64,000 nt of DNA, taken from assembly GCA_035946735.1 (NCBI GenBank), contig DASYYZ010000191.1, positions 11,935 to 75,934 on the forward strand. The letters are read 5' to 3'. A program made the position numbers and the translations under genes. This document shows, piece after piece, positions 25,382 to 33,603 of the stretch (its first letter is position 1; each line of letters begins with the position of its first letter). The DNA is from Gp13-AA77 sp035946735 (lineage in GTDB: Bacteria; Acidobacteriota; Terriglobia; UBA7540). Under the pieces are notes generated by a model. That model did no database searches, was not told where the DNA came from, and saw only the letters and a list, made by a program, of their open reading frames with translations.

Positions 25382-26242
25382 CTAAAACTTGACAGACACC
25401 GAAATGATGGCGGCGCCGTAAGCCGCCGCCGTGACAAAAGCCGCATCCGAGTGGTACTTGGCGATGCCATGAATCCTTTGCCCATTGCTCAATTGACTGA
25501 AGGCGATCGAGCCCAGAATCGGCGTCAGAATCATCCCCGGACCATGGATCCAGGCAAGAGCCTTGTGCACGCGGATGGGACCGCGTGTTGAGGTGTCCGG
25601 GATCTTGGGCGCGCGGATGGCGAAATAAGCTGTGGCGAGATAAAGGGCCGCGGTGCTAGCGCCGAAGGCCGCGTGCAGGTCGCGCCCGCTCGGGCTGCCC
25701 GGAAGCCCGTGGTGGCCCTTGGCGCCCGGCCCGGTGAAAATCGAGGCCAGCAAGGGAGCCGTCGTAATCAGACCGAGCCGCTGATGGATCTGCAACATGT
25801 GTGAGCGCCGGTCGAGCATGGCCTGGTACTGAGAATTTCCCGTGGCTTGGGAGGGCGATATGCCCAGATCGGCCAGTGAAGGCGCACCAGGGCCGGCTGG
25901 CGCTGCCAGGCTTATGTTGAAGGTCTGGCTGGTTTGGGACGTGAGCGACAGCTTCTCGACCTTCGTCCCAAATCCTTCCGCAGTCACACTAATCTCATAG
26001 TCGCCGGGCGAGAGATTTGGGATTTGGTAGCTCCCCGCCGGGTCACCCTTAACCTTGCCTGACTCACCCGTAGCGACCCTTCTGACGGAGATTTCGGCAT
26101 TGGGAACGGGTGTTCCCGAGGGACCGGTAATAGTTCCTGACAGCGTCACGTTACCGATCTGCGCCAGCAACGGGGCCGCTGCGACGAGGGAAAGCGCCGA
26201 GATCTCGAGCCTTGAAAAGAATTTGGCCCTTTTCGGATTCAT
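25382..26242 (-). CDS. carboxypeptidase-regulatory domain fused to a four-helix His-rich membrane protein
   Basis: A 286-residue protein: signal (about 1-28), a carboxypeptidase-regulatory-like sandwich (about 31-110, VTLSGTITGPSGTPVPNAE and GSYQIPNLSPGDYEISVTAE), then four predicted membrane helices (about 150-286). His residues sit at the starts of the helices: QIHQRLGLITTAPLLA, DLHAAFGASTAALYLA, IRVHKALAWIHGP and KYHSDAAFVTAAAYGA. This spacing is like haem-binding b561/ferric-reductase-type four-helix bundles, though I cannot prove haem ligation. It is co-transcribed with the YceI gene that follows after 9 bp. Domain order and fusion are unusual; function is inferred. Confidence 0.7.
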   Translation of the reverse strand: MNPKRAKFFSRLEISALSLVAAAPLLAQIGNVTLSGTITGPSGTPVPNAEISVRRVATGESGKVKGDPAGSYQIPNLSPGDYEISVTAEGFGTKVEKLSLTSQTSQTFNISLAAPAGPGAPSLADLGISPSQATGNSQYQAMLDRRSHMLQIHQRLGLITTAPLLASIFTGPGAKGHHGLPGSPSGRDLHAAFGASTAALYLATAYFAIRAPKIPDTSTRGPIRVHKALAWIHGPGMILTPILGSIAFSQLSNGQRIHGIAKYHSDAAFVTAAAYGAAIISVSVKF

Positions 26243-26816
26243 TCAGTTGCCCACCTCACTGGCAGCTTCACTATTTCTCGCCTTTCAACTGTTCCAGGAT
26301 CACGACCACATCGGGGTGCTCAAAAGAACCTCCGTCGGCCGCGGAACCGCCTGTGCAGAATGGTAGGATAGCAACTTTCCTTGTCGAGGCACCCTCGAAC
26401 CTCGAAAGATGAACGAAATGTCATTTTGCGTTCATTCCGCTTTAGGCGTGTGTTAAGAAAGGTCTCTTTGCCGGGATTCAAAGTCAATGAATGATGGACG
26501 CACCCCTGACGTAGGCTTTGGTCCTCTTACCTTATTCCGCAACTGTCAGTCCGCCGGCTCCTTGCTCGGCCTTCATCATTGGTCCAGCGGCGTTTCTTAG
26601 CCCCGGCAGCCCGTCATCAGCCCCACTCCGTTGACATCTGCAACCCAGTGTTGTAACCTCACGGTTCAGGTACAGGCATCAGGGTCGGTCTTAGGCTGGG
26701 TACGCCGCCCAGGCTTGACCTTACCGCGGCTGGCCGCTGACGGCTCCTCTTTGTACACCGCAGTTTTGGCATTCCCTCCGTCGCGAGGGATAATTTCACT
26801 GGAACAAGGGCTGGTT
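26243..26816. other. 574-bp divergent intergenic region
   Basis: Holds the promoters of the YceI operon (left) and the acyl-CoA dehydrogenase (right) and the palindrome at 26409-26435. Apart from that I see no gene. The in-frame upstream extension of the dehydrogenase from 26631 has unlikely composition and no ribosome site. Confidence 0.55.
26409..26435. promoter_or_regulatory. operator-like palindrome upstream of the YceI operon
   Basis: Nested symmetry: outer arms ATGAACG and CGTTCAT (7 bp, perfect) enclose inner arms AATG and CATT around a single T. It lies 167 bp upstream of the minus-strand operon start at 26242 and about 380 bp upstream of the acyl-CoA dehydrogenase GTG. A dimeric regulator could bind here; no regulator gene is adjacent. 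Confidence 0.4.
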
Positions 26817-27962
26817 GTGGATTTCTTTTGGACCAAAGAGCAGCAGGCGCTTCGGCAATCAGTGATTAGTTTTGCCAAACGCGAACTGAATCACGATCTG
26901 ATCGAGATGGACCGGAACTCCGAGTTTCCGCGCGACGCCTGGAACCGCTGTGCCGAGTTCGGCATTCAGGGCATGCCGATCCCAAAGGAATACGGGGGCG
27001 GAGGGGCGGACCTGCTCACCACCGTCTGCGCTTTGGAGGCGCTCGGTTACGGCTGCCAGGACAACGGTCTGATTTTCACGATCAACGCCCACATGTGGAC
27101 CTCGGAGATCCCGTTCTTGCAATTCGGGAGCGAGGCGCAGAAGCAGCGCTATCTGCCCAAGCTTGCCAGCGGCGAGTTTGTGGGCATTCAGGCCATGACG
27201 GAGCCCGAATCCGGCTCCGACGCTTTCAGCTTGCGCACTCGCGCGGTGAAAAAGAATGATCGCTACGTCCTCAACGGCTCTAAGACCTTTATTACCAACG
27301 CGCCCGTGGCGGACGTGGTGATGGTGCTAGCCAATGTCGATCCCTCTAGAGGCGCAGCCGGCATCACGGGGTTCATCATCGACAAAGGAACGCCGGGATT
27401 TATCATCAGCAAGAAGCTGCACAAGATGGGACTCCGCACCTCGCCCATGGCGGAGCTCGCCTTCCAGGATTGCGAGGTGCCGGAAGAGAATATTCTGGGG
27501 AAGATCGGCAGCGGTCAGGCTATCTTCACGGTGTCGATGGAGTGGGAGCGCGCCTGCATTCTGGCGAGCCACTTAGGCGCCATGCAGCGCATGCTGGAGG
27601 CTTCCGTCAAGTGCGCGGGCACGCCTGGACCGTCGGGCCGGCTGATCGATCGCGTACCGGCCGTCGCGGATAAGATCGCCGAGATGGATATGCGGCTCGA
27701 AACAGCCCGTCTGGCCCTCTACAAGGCTGCCTGGCTGAAGCAGCAGGGGAAACATCCGCTGCGCGAGGCAGCGATTGCCAAACTGTCCGTGAGTCACGCC
27801 TGCATCCAGACAGCGCTGGCGGCGATGGAGATCCACGGGAGTCACGGCGATGCGGTCGAGTGCCAACTGGAGCGGCAGTTCCGCGATGCTATCTCGGGAA
27901 CTCTCTATTCGGGCACGTCGGAGATCCAAAAGAGCATTATCGCCCGATGGCATGGTCTGTGA
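26817..27962 (+). CDS. acyl-CoA dehydrogenase
   Basis: A 381-residue flavoenzyme for alpha,beta-dehydrogenation of an acyl-CoA in the cytoplasm. Family motifs are AMTEPESGSD and FVGIQAM in the middle domain, NGSKTFITNAPVAD, and GTSEIQKSIIAR at the C-terminus. The Glu used as catalytic base by short/medium-chain enzymes (in YEGT) is Ser here (YSGT). A Glu sits instead in the helix-G segment MEWER (E244), the position used by isovaleryl- and long-chain-type enzymes. The start was set at GTG 26817, with AAGGG 6 bases upstream and the usual family N-terminus (DFFWTKEQQALRQSV). No electron-transfer flavoprotein or other beta-oxidation gene is adjacent. Confidence 0.92.
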   Translation: MDFFWTKEQQALRQSVISFAKRELNHDLIEMDRNSEFPRDAWNRCAEFGIQGMPIPKEYGGGGADLLTTVCALEALGYGCQDNGLIFTINAHMWTSEIPFLQFGSEAQKQRYLPKLASGEFVGIQAMTEPESGSDAFSLRTRAVKKNDRYVLNGSKTFITNAPVADVVMVLANVDPSRGAAGITGFIIDKGTPGFIISKKLHKMGLRTSPMAELAFQDCEVPEENILGKIGSGQAIFTVSMEWERACILASHLGAMQRMLEASVKCAGTPGPSGRLIDRVPAVADKIAEMDMRLETARLALYKAAWLKQQGKHPLREAAIAKLSVSHACIQTALAAMEIHGSHGDAVECQLERQFRDAISGTLYSGTSEIQKSIIARWHGL

Positions 27963-28054
27963 AGGGTCGGCAGACGGTAGGCGGTAGGCAGACAGCACCT
28001 GACAGCCGCCCGCAGCAGTGCTCGTACCCAGCTGATTGTTACCCGATTATTTTG

Positions 28055-28083
28055 TTGACAGTGCCGTGCGGTATCGATAGTCT
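28055..28083 (+). promoter_or_regulatory. promoter upstream of the halogenase-like gene
   Basis: A perfect -35 TTGACA (28055-28060) is followed after 17 bp by TAGTCT (28078-28083), overlapping an AT-rich TATTAAT. A start of transcription near 28090 would give a leader of about 115 nt to the ATG at 28206. Confidence 0.45.
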
Positions 28084-28205
28084 ATTAATCCGCTCCTTTT
28101 TAGCGCCTCAGGCGGCAAACATAAGCAATTATTGGGAGTTAACTTTCAAATCTCAAGAAAGGGAATCCAGCAGGTTAACCTTCTGCGGGTTCATCGGGAA
28201 CATAA

Positions 28206-29627
28206 ATGGCGCAGGCAGACTTTGAAGTAGGTATTATCGGCGGCGGACCAGGCGGGTCAGTGGCGGCCTCCTACCTGTCGAAAGCTGGGATTAAGTGCGT
28301 GGTCCTGGAACGCGAGATTTTCCCGCGGGAGCACGTCGGCGAATCCCTGGTTCCCGCCTCGACACGGGCCTTGAAAGACATCGGTTTCATCGACAAGATG
28401 GACGCCGCCGGCTTCGTTCGCAAGTATGGCGCCGTCTGGACCGCAGCCACGAAGGGCGTCTACGATGTCGACTTTAACGGAATGGGCGATGATGTCCATC
28501 CTCAGGCGAAGGGGAAGGTAGTGCAGCACAAGCATACCCTCAATGATGTTCCCGAGGAGTGCCGCGCCGACATCCGCTTTGGAGAACGCGAGCAGCCCGG
28601 GGTTGACCGAAACTACACTTGGCACGTCGATCGCGCAAAGTTCGATCTGCTTCTGCTGCAGCACGCCCAGAAGCTCGGGGCCACGGTCTACGAGGGCATT
28701 CGTGCGCAGCAGGTCGATTTCTCCGATCCTGCTATGCCAAAGATTAAGTTCAGCATGGGCCGAAAGCCCATGGATCTGAACGTCCGAGTGGTGATCGACG
28801 CTTCCGGCCGTCAGACCTTCCTCGGGAACCAACTGAAGCTGAAGAACAACGATGCCGTCTTTGACCAGTATGCCATCCATACCTGGTTCGACGACTATGA
28901 TCGCCGGATCTTCGCCAAGGCAAAGAACGGCGAAGAGCACGAAGACTACATCTATATTCACTTCCTGCCCGTAACGAACACTTGGGTATGGCAAATTCCG
29001 ATCAGCGCTACGGCCACCAGTATCGGCGTAGTAACTCAGAAGAGGAATTTCGCCAAATCGAAGGAGTCTCGCGAGCAATTCTTCTGGGAAGCGGTAGGCA
29101 GCCGTCCGGATCTCCATGATGCTCTGAAAGCCGCCAAGCAGTTGCGGCCTTTCAAGGACGAAGGAGACTACAGTTACGCCATGAGCCAGATCTGCGGCGA
29201 CGGCTTTGCCATGATCGGCGACGCCGCCCGATTCGTGGATCCGATCTTCTCGAGCGGCGTCAGCATTGCCATGACCAGCGCCAATCTCGCCACCCAGAGC
29301 ATTATAAAAGCCGCCCAAAATGGCGGCGTCTACACCCAACAGAGCTTTGCCGAGTATCAGAACATCATGCGGCGCGGGACGAAAAACTGGCACGAGTTCA
29401 TTACCGTCTACTACCGGTTGAACGTTCTATTTACTGCCTTTATCGAAGATCCGAAGTACAGGATCGACGTTCTGAAGCTGCTGCAAGGGGACCTTTACGA
29501 CGTCGAGCATCCGCCCGTGTTGCAGGAGATGAAGCGGATCGTCACGGATGTGGAGAGCCGTCCCAACCACCCCTGGCACAAACTTCTCGGTGATCTGACC
29601 AACGACTCTTTCCGGCCGACTTTCTAA
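28206..29627 (+). CDS. FADH2-dependent halogenase-like oxidoreductase
   Basis: A 473-residue flavoprotein. It has the FAD motif GIIGGGPGGSVAASYL (about 9-24), then FPREHVGESLVPA typical of tryptophan- and phenol-type flavin halogenases, Lys73 in FVRKYGAVWT where halogenases keep the catalytic Lys, the WxWxIP motif as TWVWQIPIS (about 260), and FVDPIFSSGVSIAMTSA of the halogenase/geranylgeranyl-reductase superfamily. True halogenases add Cl or Br to an electron-rich substrate and need a flavin reductase. None is adjacent and there is no biosynthetic cluster here, so a different hydroxylation or reduction is possible. It is a single-gene unit with its own promoter and a hairpin after the stop. 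Confidence 0.8.
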   Translation: MAQADFEVGIIGGGPGGSVAASYLSKAGIKCVVLEREIFPREHVGESLVPASTRALKDIGFIDKMDAAGFVRKYGAVWTAATKGVYDVDFNGMGDDVHPQAKGKVVQHKHTLNDVPEECRADIRFGEREQPGVDRNYTWHVDRAKFDLLLLQHAQKLGATVYEGIRAQQVDFSDPAMPKIKFSMGRKPMDLNVRVVIDASGRQTFLGNQLKLKNNDAVFDQYAIHTWFDDYDRRIFAKAKNGEEHEDYIYIHFLPVTNTWVWQIPISATATSIGVVTQKRNFAKSKESREQFFWEAVGSRPDLHDALKAAKQLRPFKDEGDYSYAMSQICGDGFAMIGDAARFVDPIFSSGVSIAMTSANLATQSIIKAAQNGGVYTQQSFAEYQNIMRRGTKNWHEFITVYYRLNVLFTAFIEDPKYRIDVLKLLQGDLYDVEHPPVLQEMKRIVTDVESRPNHPWHKLLGDLTNDSFRPTF

Positions 29628-29653
29628 GTGGCCGGTGAGACACAACTGAGCTA

Positions 29654-29679
29654 GGAGGGCGGGCATGAGCCCACCCTCC
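29654..29679 (+). terminator. hairpin after the halogenase-like gene
   Basis: Stem GGAGGG-c-GGGC with GCCC-a-CCCTCC around an ATGA loop, 27 bp after the stop at 29627. There is no T-run after it, so it is either a weak intrinsic terminator or an mRNA-stabilising structure. Confidence 0.45.
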
Positions 29680-29798
29680 AAGGTCCAGGGCTGAAGTTCC
29701 CTGATCCGCCTAAAAAAGAATTGCAGCTTGGCAAACCCTATGGCGCAACTGGGCGGGCAAAGTGTCAGGCTCTCGCGACAAGTATTGGCCGGTGCGGA

Positions 29799-30296
29799 AT
29801 GTCGAAGTCAAAATTGCTCGTCGTTTATCTCTCTCTTGTCGGCATTCCTTTGGTCGGACTGCTCGCCATTCTGCGCGCCGGCGAGCGCCTGACTCCGCCG
29901 CAGTCGGTGGCCGGCTCTTGGAAGTTGGAGGCGGACTTTAGCTCGCTCGCCAACAAGGCATGCCGGGACCTCCTGTCGAATGTGAAGCAGCCTTTCCTGA
30001 GCATCTCCCAATCAGGACCTAGCGTAGCCTTGACCCTCAATAACGCCCAGCGAACAACCTTACCGGGGACACTTCGGAATTCCAGCATATCCGCAGGAGC
30101 GGGGCCGACCACCGATCCCGCCGACGACTCTGCAGACTGCATTGACCCTCGCGCCATCCGGCTTCGAGCTGACATAGCCAAGGAGGCCGGCCGACGAATC
30201 CTGATCGGCACGCTCAGCATCGCCGGCTGCCCGAGCTGCACTCCCGTCCCCTTCCGAGCCCAACGACAAAGCTCATCCTCAAGCGAAGGCCGCTAG
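29799..30296 (+). CDS. small exported or membrane-anchored protein of unknown function
   Basis: A 165-residue product starting MSKSKLLVVYLSLVGIPLVG, a hydrophobic N-terminal anchor or signal (about 5-25). The remainder has the look of a lipocalin-like periplasmic domain (SVAGSWKLEADFSSLANKAC early on, then FLSISQSGPSVALTLNN) with three or four Cys, ending in a Ser-rich tail. A longer start at TTG 29721 is possible but lacks support. It ends only 2 bp before the antiporter ATG, so the two genes are translationally coupled. I do not recognise a family; a role as accessory protein of the transporter is a guess. Confidence 0.55.
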   Translation: MSKSKLLVVYLSLVGIPLVGLLAILRAGERLTPPQSVAGSWKLEADFSSLANKACRDLLSNVKQPFLSISQSGPSVALTLNNAQRTTLPGTLRNSSISAGAGPTTDPADDSADCIDPRAIRLRADIAKEAGRRILIGTLSIAGCPSCTPVPFRAQRQSSSSSEGR

Positions 30297-30298
30297 CC

Positions 30299-31591
30299 AT
30301 GGAGCTCGGCACGCTGATCCTGCAAATCGGCGTTGTGATTGCCGTTTCGCGCCTCGTGGCGACGCTCTTCCAGAAGATTCAGCAGCCGAAAGTCATGGGT
30401 GAGATGTTTGCCGGCATCATGCTCGGCCCGTCGTTGCTCGGCTGGATAGCGCCGCATCTCTACGGCTCGATATTTCCCACTGCCAGCCTTGGATTTCTGA
30501 ACGCCTTAAGCCAGGTCGGGGTCGTGATTTACATGTTCCTGGTGGGATTGGCCCTAAATCCCAAATCGTTGCGGAAGCACGGACATACGGCGGTTCTCAC
30601 TAGCCACGTCAGCATCATCGCCCCTTTCGTTCTCGGCGCGGCGCTGGCCCTCTATCTCTATCCACGGCTGTCCGACGATAGCGTCAGCTTTACGGGATTT
30701 GCGCTCTTTATGGGCGCCGCCATGAGCATCACCGCTTTCCCGGTGCTGGCACGGATCCTGACTGACCGCAACATGGTCGGAACCAGGCTCGGCTCGCTCG
30801 CTATTGCCTGCGCGGCGGTGGACGACGTTACAGGATGGTGCATTCTCGCCTACATTGTGGTGGTGGTCCGCACGCATGGCGCCGGAACTCCGCTCTGGGT
30901 CACGCTGGGCGGCCTGGGACTCTTTCTCGCGATCATGTTCGGCGGGATCAAGCGCCTGCTGCTCGGATTCGAGAGTACTTACAAGCGGCAGGGCGAGCTC
31001 GGAGAAGGATTGCTCTCCTTAATGGTGGTTTTCGTCTTCGCCTCGGCAGTGATTACCGAGCACCTCGGACTGCACCTCCTATTCGGCTCTTTTCTCGCCG
31101 GCGTGATCATGCCGAAGGACAAAAAGTTCGTCCGCTATATCCTCGACAAGCTCGAAACGCCAACCGTGGTGATCCTGCTGCCGCTCTACTTCGCCTTTAC
31201 GGGGCTGCGCACCAGCGTACGCGTAATTCAGGGCTCCGAGATGTGGCTCTTCTGCGGGATCATCATTCTTGTAGCCATCACGGGGAAGCTTGGCGGATCA
31301 ATGCTTGCAGCCCGGGCCTCAGGCGCGAGCTGGCGCGAGGCCGGCGGACTCGGAACTCTGATGAACGCTCGCGGGCTTATGGAACTGGTGATCCTGAACG
31401 TCGGGCTCGATATCGGTGTTATCTCGTCTTCGCTGTATTCCATGATGGTGGTCATGGCCCTGGTCACCACGTTCATGACCACCCCGCTGCTGGAGTGGGT
31501 GTATCCGTTGCGGATGGTCCGTAAGGAAGCCATGGACGTGAGCGAAGAGGAAGCTGACTACGAGACGGCGGTGGGACAAACTGCTCCCTAA
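30299..31591 (+). CDS. CPA2-type cation:proton antiporter
   Basis: A 430-residue polytopic membrane protein with about 12-13 transmembrane helices. It matches the Na+/H+ exchanger domain of the CPA2 family (KefB/GerN/NapA-like). Visible features are QPKVMGEMFAGIMLGPSLLG in helix 1-2, CAAVDDVTGWCIL with the paired acidic ion-binding site (DD), and MNARGLMELVILNVGLDIG near helix 11. There is no cytoplasmic RCK/TrkA domain, so it is not a full KefB/C. It would exchange K+ or Na+ for protons across the inner membrane. It is coupled to the small exported protein upstream. Confidence 0.88.
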   Translation: MELGTLILQIGVVIAVSRLVATLFQKIQQPKVMGEMFAGIMLGPSLLGWIAPHLYGSIFPTASLGFLNALSQVGVVIYMFLVGLALNPKSLRKHGHTAVLTSHVSIIAPFVLGAALALYLYPRLSDDSVSFTGFALFMGAAMSITAFPVLARILTDRNMVGTRLGSLAIACAAVDDVTGWCILAYIVVVVRTHGAGTPLWVTLGGLGLFLAIMFGGIKRLLLGFESTYKRQGELGEGLLSLMVVFVFASAVITEHLGLHLLFGSFLAGVIMPKDKKFVRYILDKLETPTVVILLPLYFAFTGLRTSVRVIQGSEMWLFCGIIILVAITGKLGGSMLAARASGASWREAGGLGTLMNARGLMELVILNVGLDIGVISSSLYSMMVVMALVTTFMTTPLLEWVYPLRMVRKEAMDVSEEEADYETAVGQTAP

Positions 31592-32016
31592 TTGCGTGAT
31601 TCGTATTGGCGATTTCAAAGCTCCCGGTCCTCACTTCCCGAGGGCCATTCCTCCCGTTTCCTTCTCCCCGGGAAACCAGACGAAACTAAACCCCTGGCAC
31701 AGGACAAAAGCACAGCGCGACGCCAAACCCGCAAAAACGCCGGTCGCCTGCATCGACGCCGCGGAATCCGCTATAGTGAGAGCTTACGTTTTTCGACACC
31801 CGAAGATTAAGGTGACAACCTGCTCGAATTAATGAAGGTCGCAAAATACAGTGACGTCATTCTCTGTAGCGCCGCTCTATGAGCGGCGAAAGACGCCGGT
31901 CGCAGACCGGCGCTACAGCAGCTCGTGACTGTATTTGGCAATGCTCAATAGGGGTCCCCGTTTCTGGCGCCGGTCCAGTTCTATTCCTGCATCCCCGACC
32001 GGCAAGGTACGATTTT
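31592..32016. other. 425-bp intergenic region before the biotin carboxylase
   Basis: Contains the double-hairpin repeat at 31864-31918 and otherwise no gene. Frames running through it toward the carboxylase are read-through without ribosome sites. No clear promoter was found. Confidence 0.5.
31864..31918. repeat. double-hairpin palindromic repeat
   Basis: A 55-bp element bounded by 11-bp inverted ends CTGTAGCGCCG and CGGCGCTACAG, enclosing two short hairpins: GCCGCTC-TAT-GAGCGGC and GCCGGTC-GCA-GACCGGC. The compound symmetry points to a REP-like or MITE-like dispersed element rather than a terminator. Confidence 0.75.
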
Positions 32017-33600
32017 GTGTTCAAGAAGATCCTGATCGCCAATCGCGGAGAGATTGCCGTGCGCGTCATGCGCACCTGCCGCGACATGGGCATCGCGACC
32101 GTGGCAATCTACTCCGAGGCGGACCGGCGCTCCTTGCACGTGCGCTACGCGGACGAGGCTATTGCAGTAGGCCCCGCGCCTTCGCGCCAAAGCTATCTGC
32201 GGATCGACCGCGTGGTGCAGGCGGCCGTCGAGAGCGGCGCCGACGCCGTACACCCCGGCTACGGATTTCTCTCCGAGAATCCCGCCTTTGCACGCGCGGT
32301 GGCAGGGGCCGGGATCGCGTTTGTTGGACCCTCGCCCGAAGCTATGGAGCTGCTGGGATCCAAGACCGCGGCGCGCGAGCTGGCCCGAGGCGCGCATCTA
32401 CCCGTGGTTCCCGGCACGGATCGCAGCCTGGAGAGCTTCGACGAACTCCGGCGAGCCGCCGAGCGCATCGGCTTTCCGGTGATGCTGAAGGCGGCGGCGG
32501 GCGGCGGCGGCAAGGGCATGCGCCTGGTGCGAGCCGGCAGGGAGTTGGAGTCTGCGTGGCGCGACGCGCGCTCCGAAGCGCAGAATGCCTTCGGCGATCC
32601 CGCCGTGTACATCGAGAAGCTCATCGAGCGTCCGCGCCACGTGGAAATCCAGATTCTGGGCGACCATTACGGGAACATCGTTCACCTGGGCGAACGTGAA
32701 TGCTCGCTGCAGCGGCGTCATCAAAAGGTGATGGAGGAGTCCCCGTCGCCGGCCGTCGACGAAGAGCTGCGCGCGCGCATGGGCAAGACCGCGGTCGAGG
32801 TCGGCAGGCTGGCGGGCTACTGGAACGCAGGCACGGTGGAGTTTCTGCTCGATGCGGAGCGCAACTTCTACTTCCTGGAAGTGAACGCGCGCCTGCAGGT
32901 GGAGCATCCGGTGACGGAACTCGTGACCGGCGTGGATCTGGTGAAGGAGCAAATCCGCGTGGCCGCGGGCGAGCCGCTCGGATTCGCCCAGGCGGACGTG
33001 CAAGCTCGGGGCGCAGCCATCGAATGCCGCATCTCGGCCGAGGACCCGGCGCGCGACTTCTTCCCTTCTCCAGGCCTCATCACCGGCTTGCGGACGCCTT
33101 CGGGTCCGGGCGTGCGCGACGACAGCGGCGTCTACGAGGGTTGGCGCGTCCCGCTCGATTATGATCCGCTCCTGGCCAAGCTGATCGTGTGGGGCCGGGA
33201 CCGGAGCGAGGCAATGGCGCGCCTGCGCCGGGCGCTCGGGGAATATCAGGTGAGCGGCGTGGAGACTTCGATTCCCTTCTTCATGCGAGTCCTGGACGAA
33301 CCCGACTTCATCGCGGGCCGGCTCGAAACGGGCCTGGTGGAGCGGATTCTGGCGGCGCACAGCGTCGATGAATCGCGTGCCCAGCCGCTCATCGCTGGCT
33401 CCCAGGCTGAGTCATGCCGCCGAAATGGGTCTATAGAGGCCGCAGCTGACGTAGTCGCTATGCTGGCCGCGGGCTTGGAGGCGAGATCGAGCGGTGCCAA
33501 GGGCGGATCGACGACGCACGTTAGTGCCGGTCTCCGAAGTCCCTGGAAAATTGCAGGCCGCGACCTGCAGCTGCATCGGTACCCGCGAGGAGGCCGCTAG
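32017..33600 (+). CDS. accC: acetyl-/propionyl-CoA carboxylase, biotin carboxylase subunit
   Basis: A 527-residue ATP-grasp enzyme that carboxylates biotin with bicarbonate and ATP. The N-terminus FKKILIANRGEIAVRVMRTC, the glycine loop AAAGGGGKGMRLV, and EVNARLQVEHPVTELVTG are diagnostic. The biotin-carboxylase C-domain follows to about residue 445; the last 80 residues are an extra linker typical of propionyl/methylcrotonyl-CoA alpha chains. GTG at 32017 was chosen from the family N-terminus, with AAGG 9 bases upstream. The biotin carrier is a separate gene 3 bp downstream, so a normally fused alpha chain is split in two. No carboxyltransferase gene is in the window. Confidence 0.9.
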   Translation: MFKKILIANRGEIAVRVMRTCRDMGIATVAIYSEADRRSLHVRYADEAIAVGPAPSRQSYLRIDRVVQAAVESGADAVHPGYGFLSENPAFARAVAGAGIAFVGPSPEAMELLGSKTAARELARGAHLPVVPGTDRSLESFDELRRAAERIGFPVMLKAAAGGGGKGMRLVRAGRELESAWRDARSEAQNAFGDPAVYIEKLIERPRHVEIQILGDHYGNIVHLGERECSLQRRHQKVMEESPSPAVDEELRARMGKTAVEVGRLAGYWNAGTVEFLLDAERNFYFLEVNARLQVEHPVTELVTGVDLVKEQIRVAAGEPLGFAQADVQARGAAIECRISAEDPARDFFPSPGLITGLRTPSGPGVRDDSGVYEGWRVPLDYDPLLAKLIVWGRDRSEAMARLRRALGEYQVSGVETSIPFFMRVLDEPDFIAGRLETGLVERILAAHSVDESRAQPLIAGSQAESCRRNGSIEAAADVVAMLAAGLEARSSGAKGGSTTHVSAGLRSPWKIAGRDLQLHRYPRGGR

Positions 33601-33603
33601 GCT

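Noticed and set aside
26631..26816. Upstream extension of the acyl-CoA dehydrogenase
   Set aside because: Extra 62 residues are not dehydrogenase-like, have no ribosome site, and the GTG at 26817 gives the normal family length.
28257..29393. 378-codon minus-strand open frame opposite the halogenase-like gene
   Set aside because: Antisense shadow; no signal, motif or ribosome site, and the plus-strand gene has full family motifs.
31879..32016. Upstream extension of the biotin carboxylase
   Set aside because: The canonical N-terminus begins at the GTG at 32017; the extension runs through a palindromic repeat.
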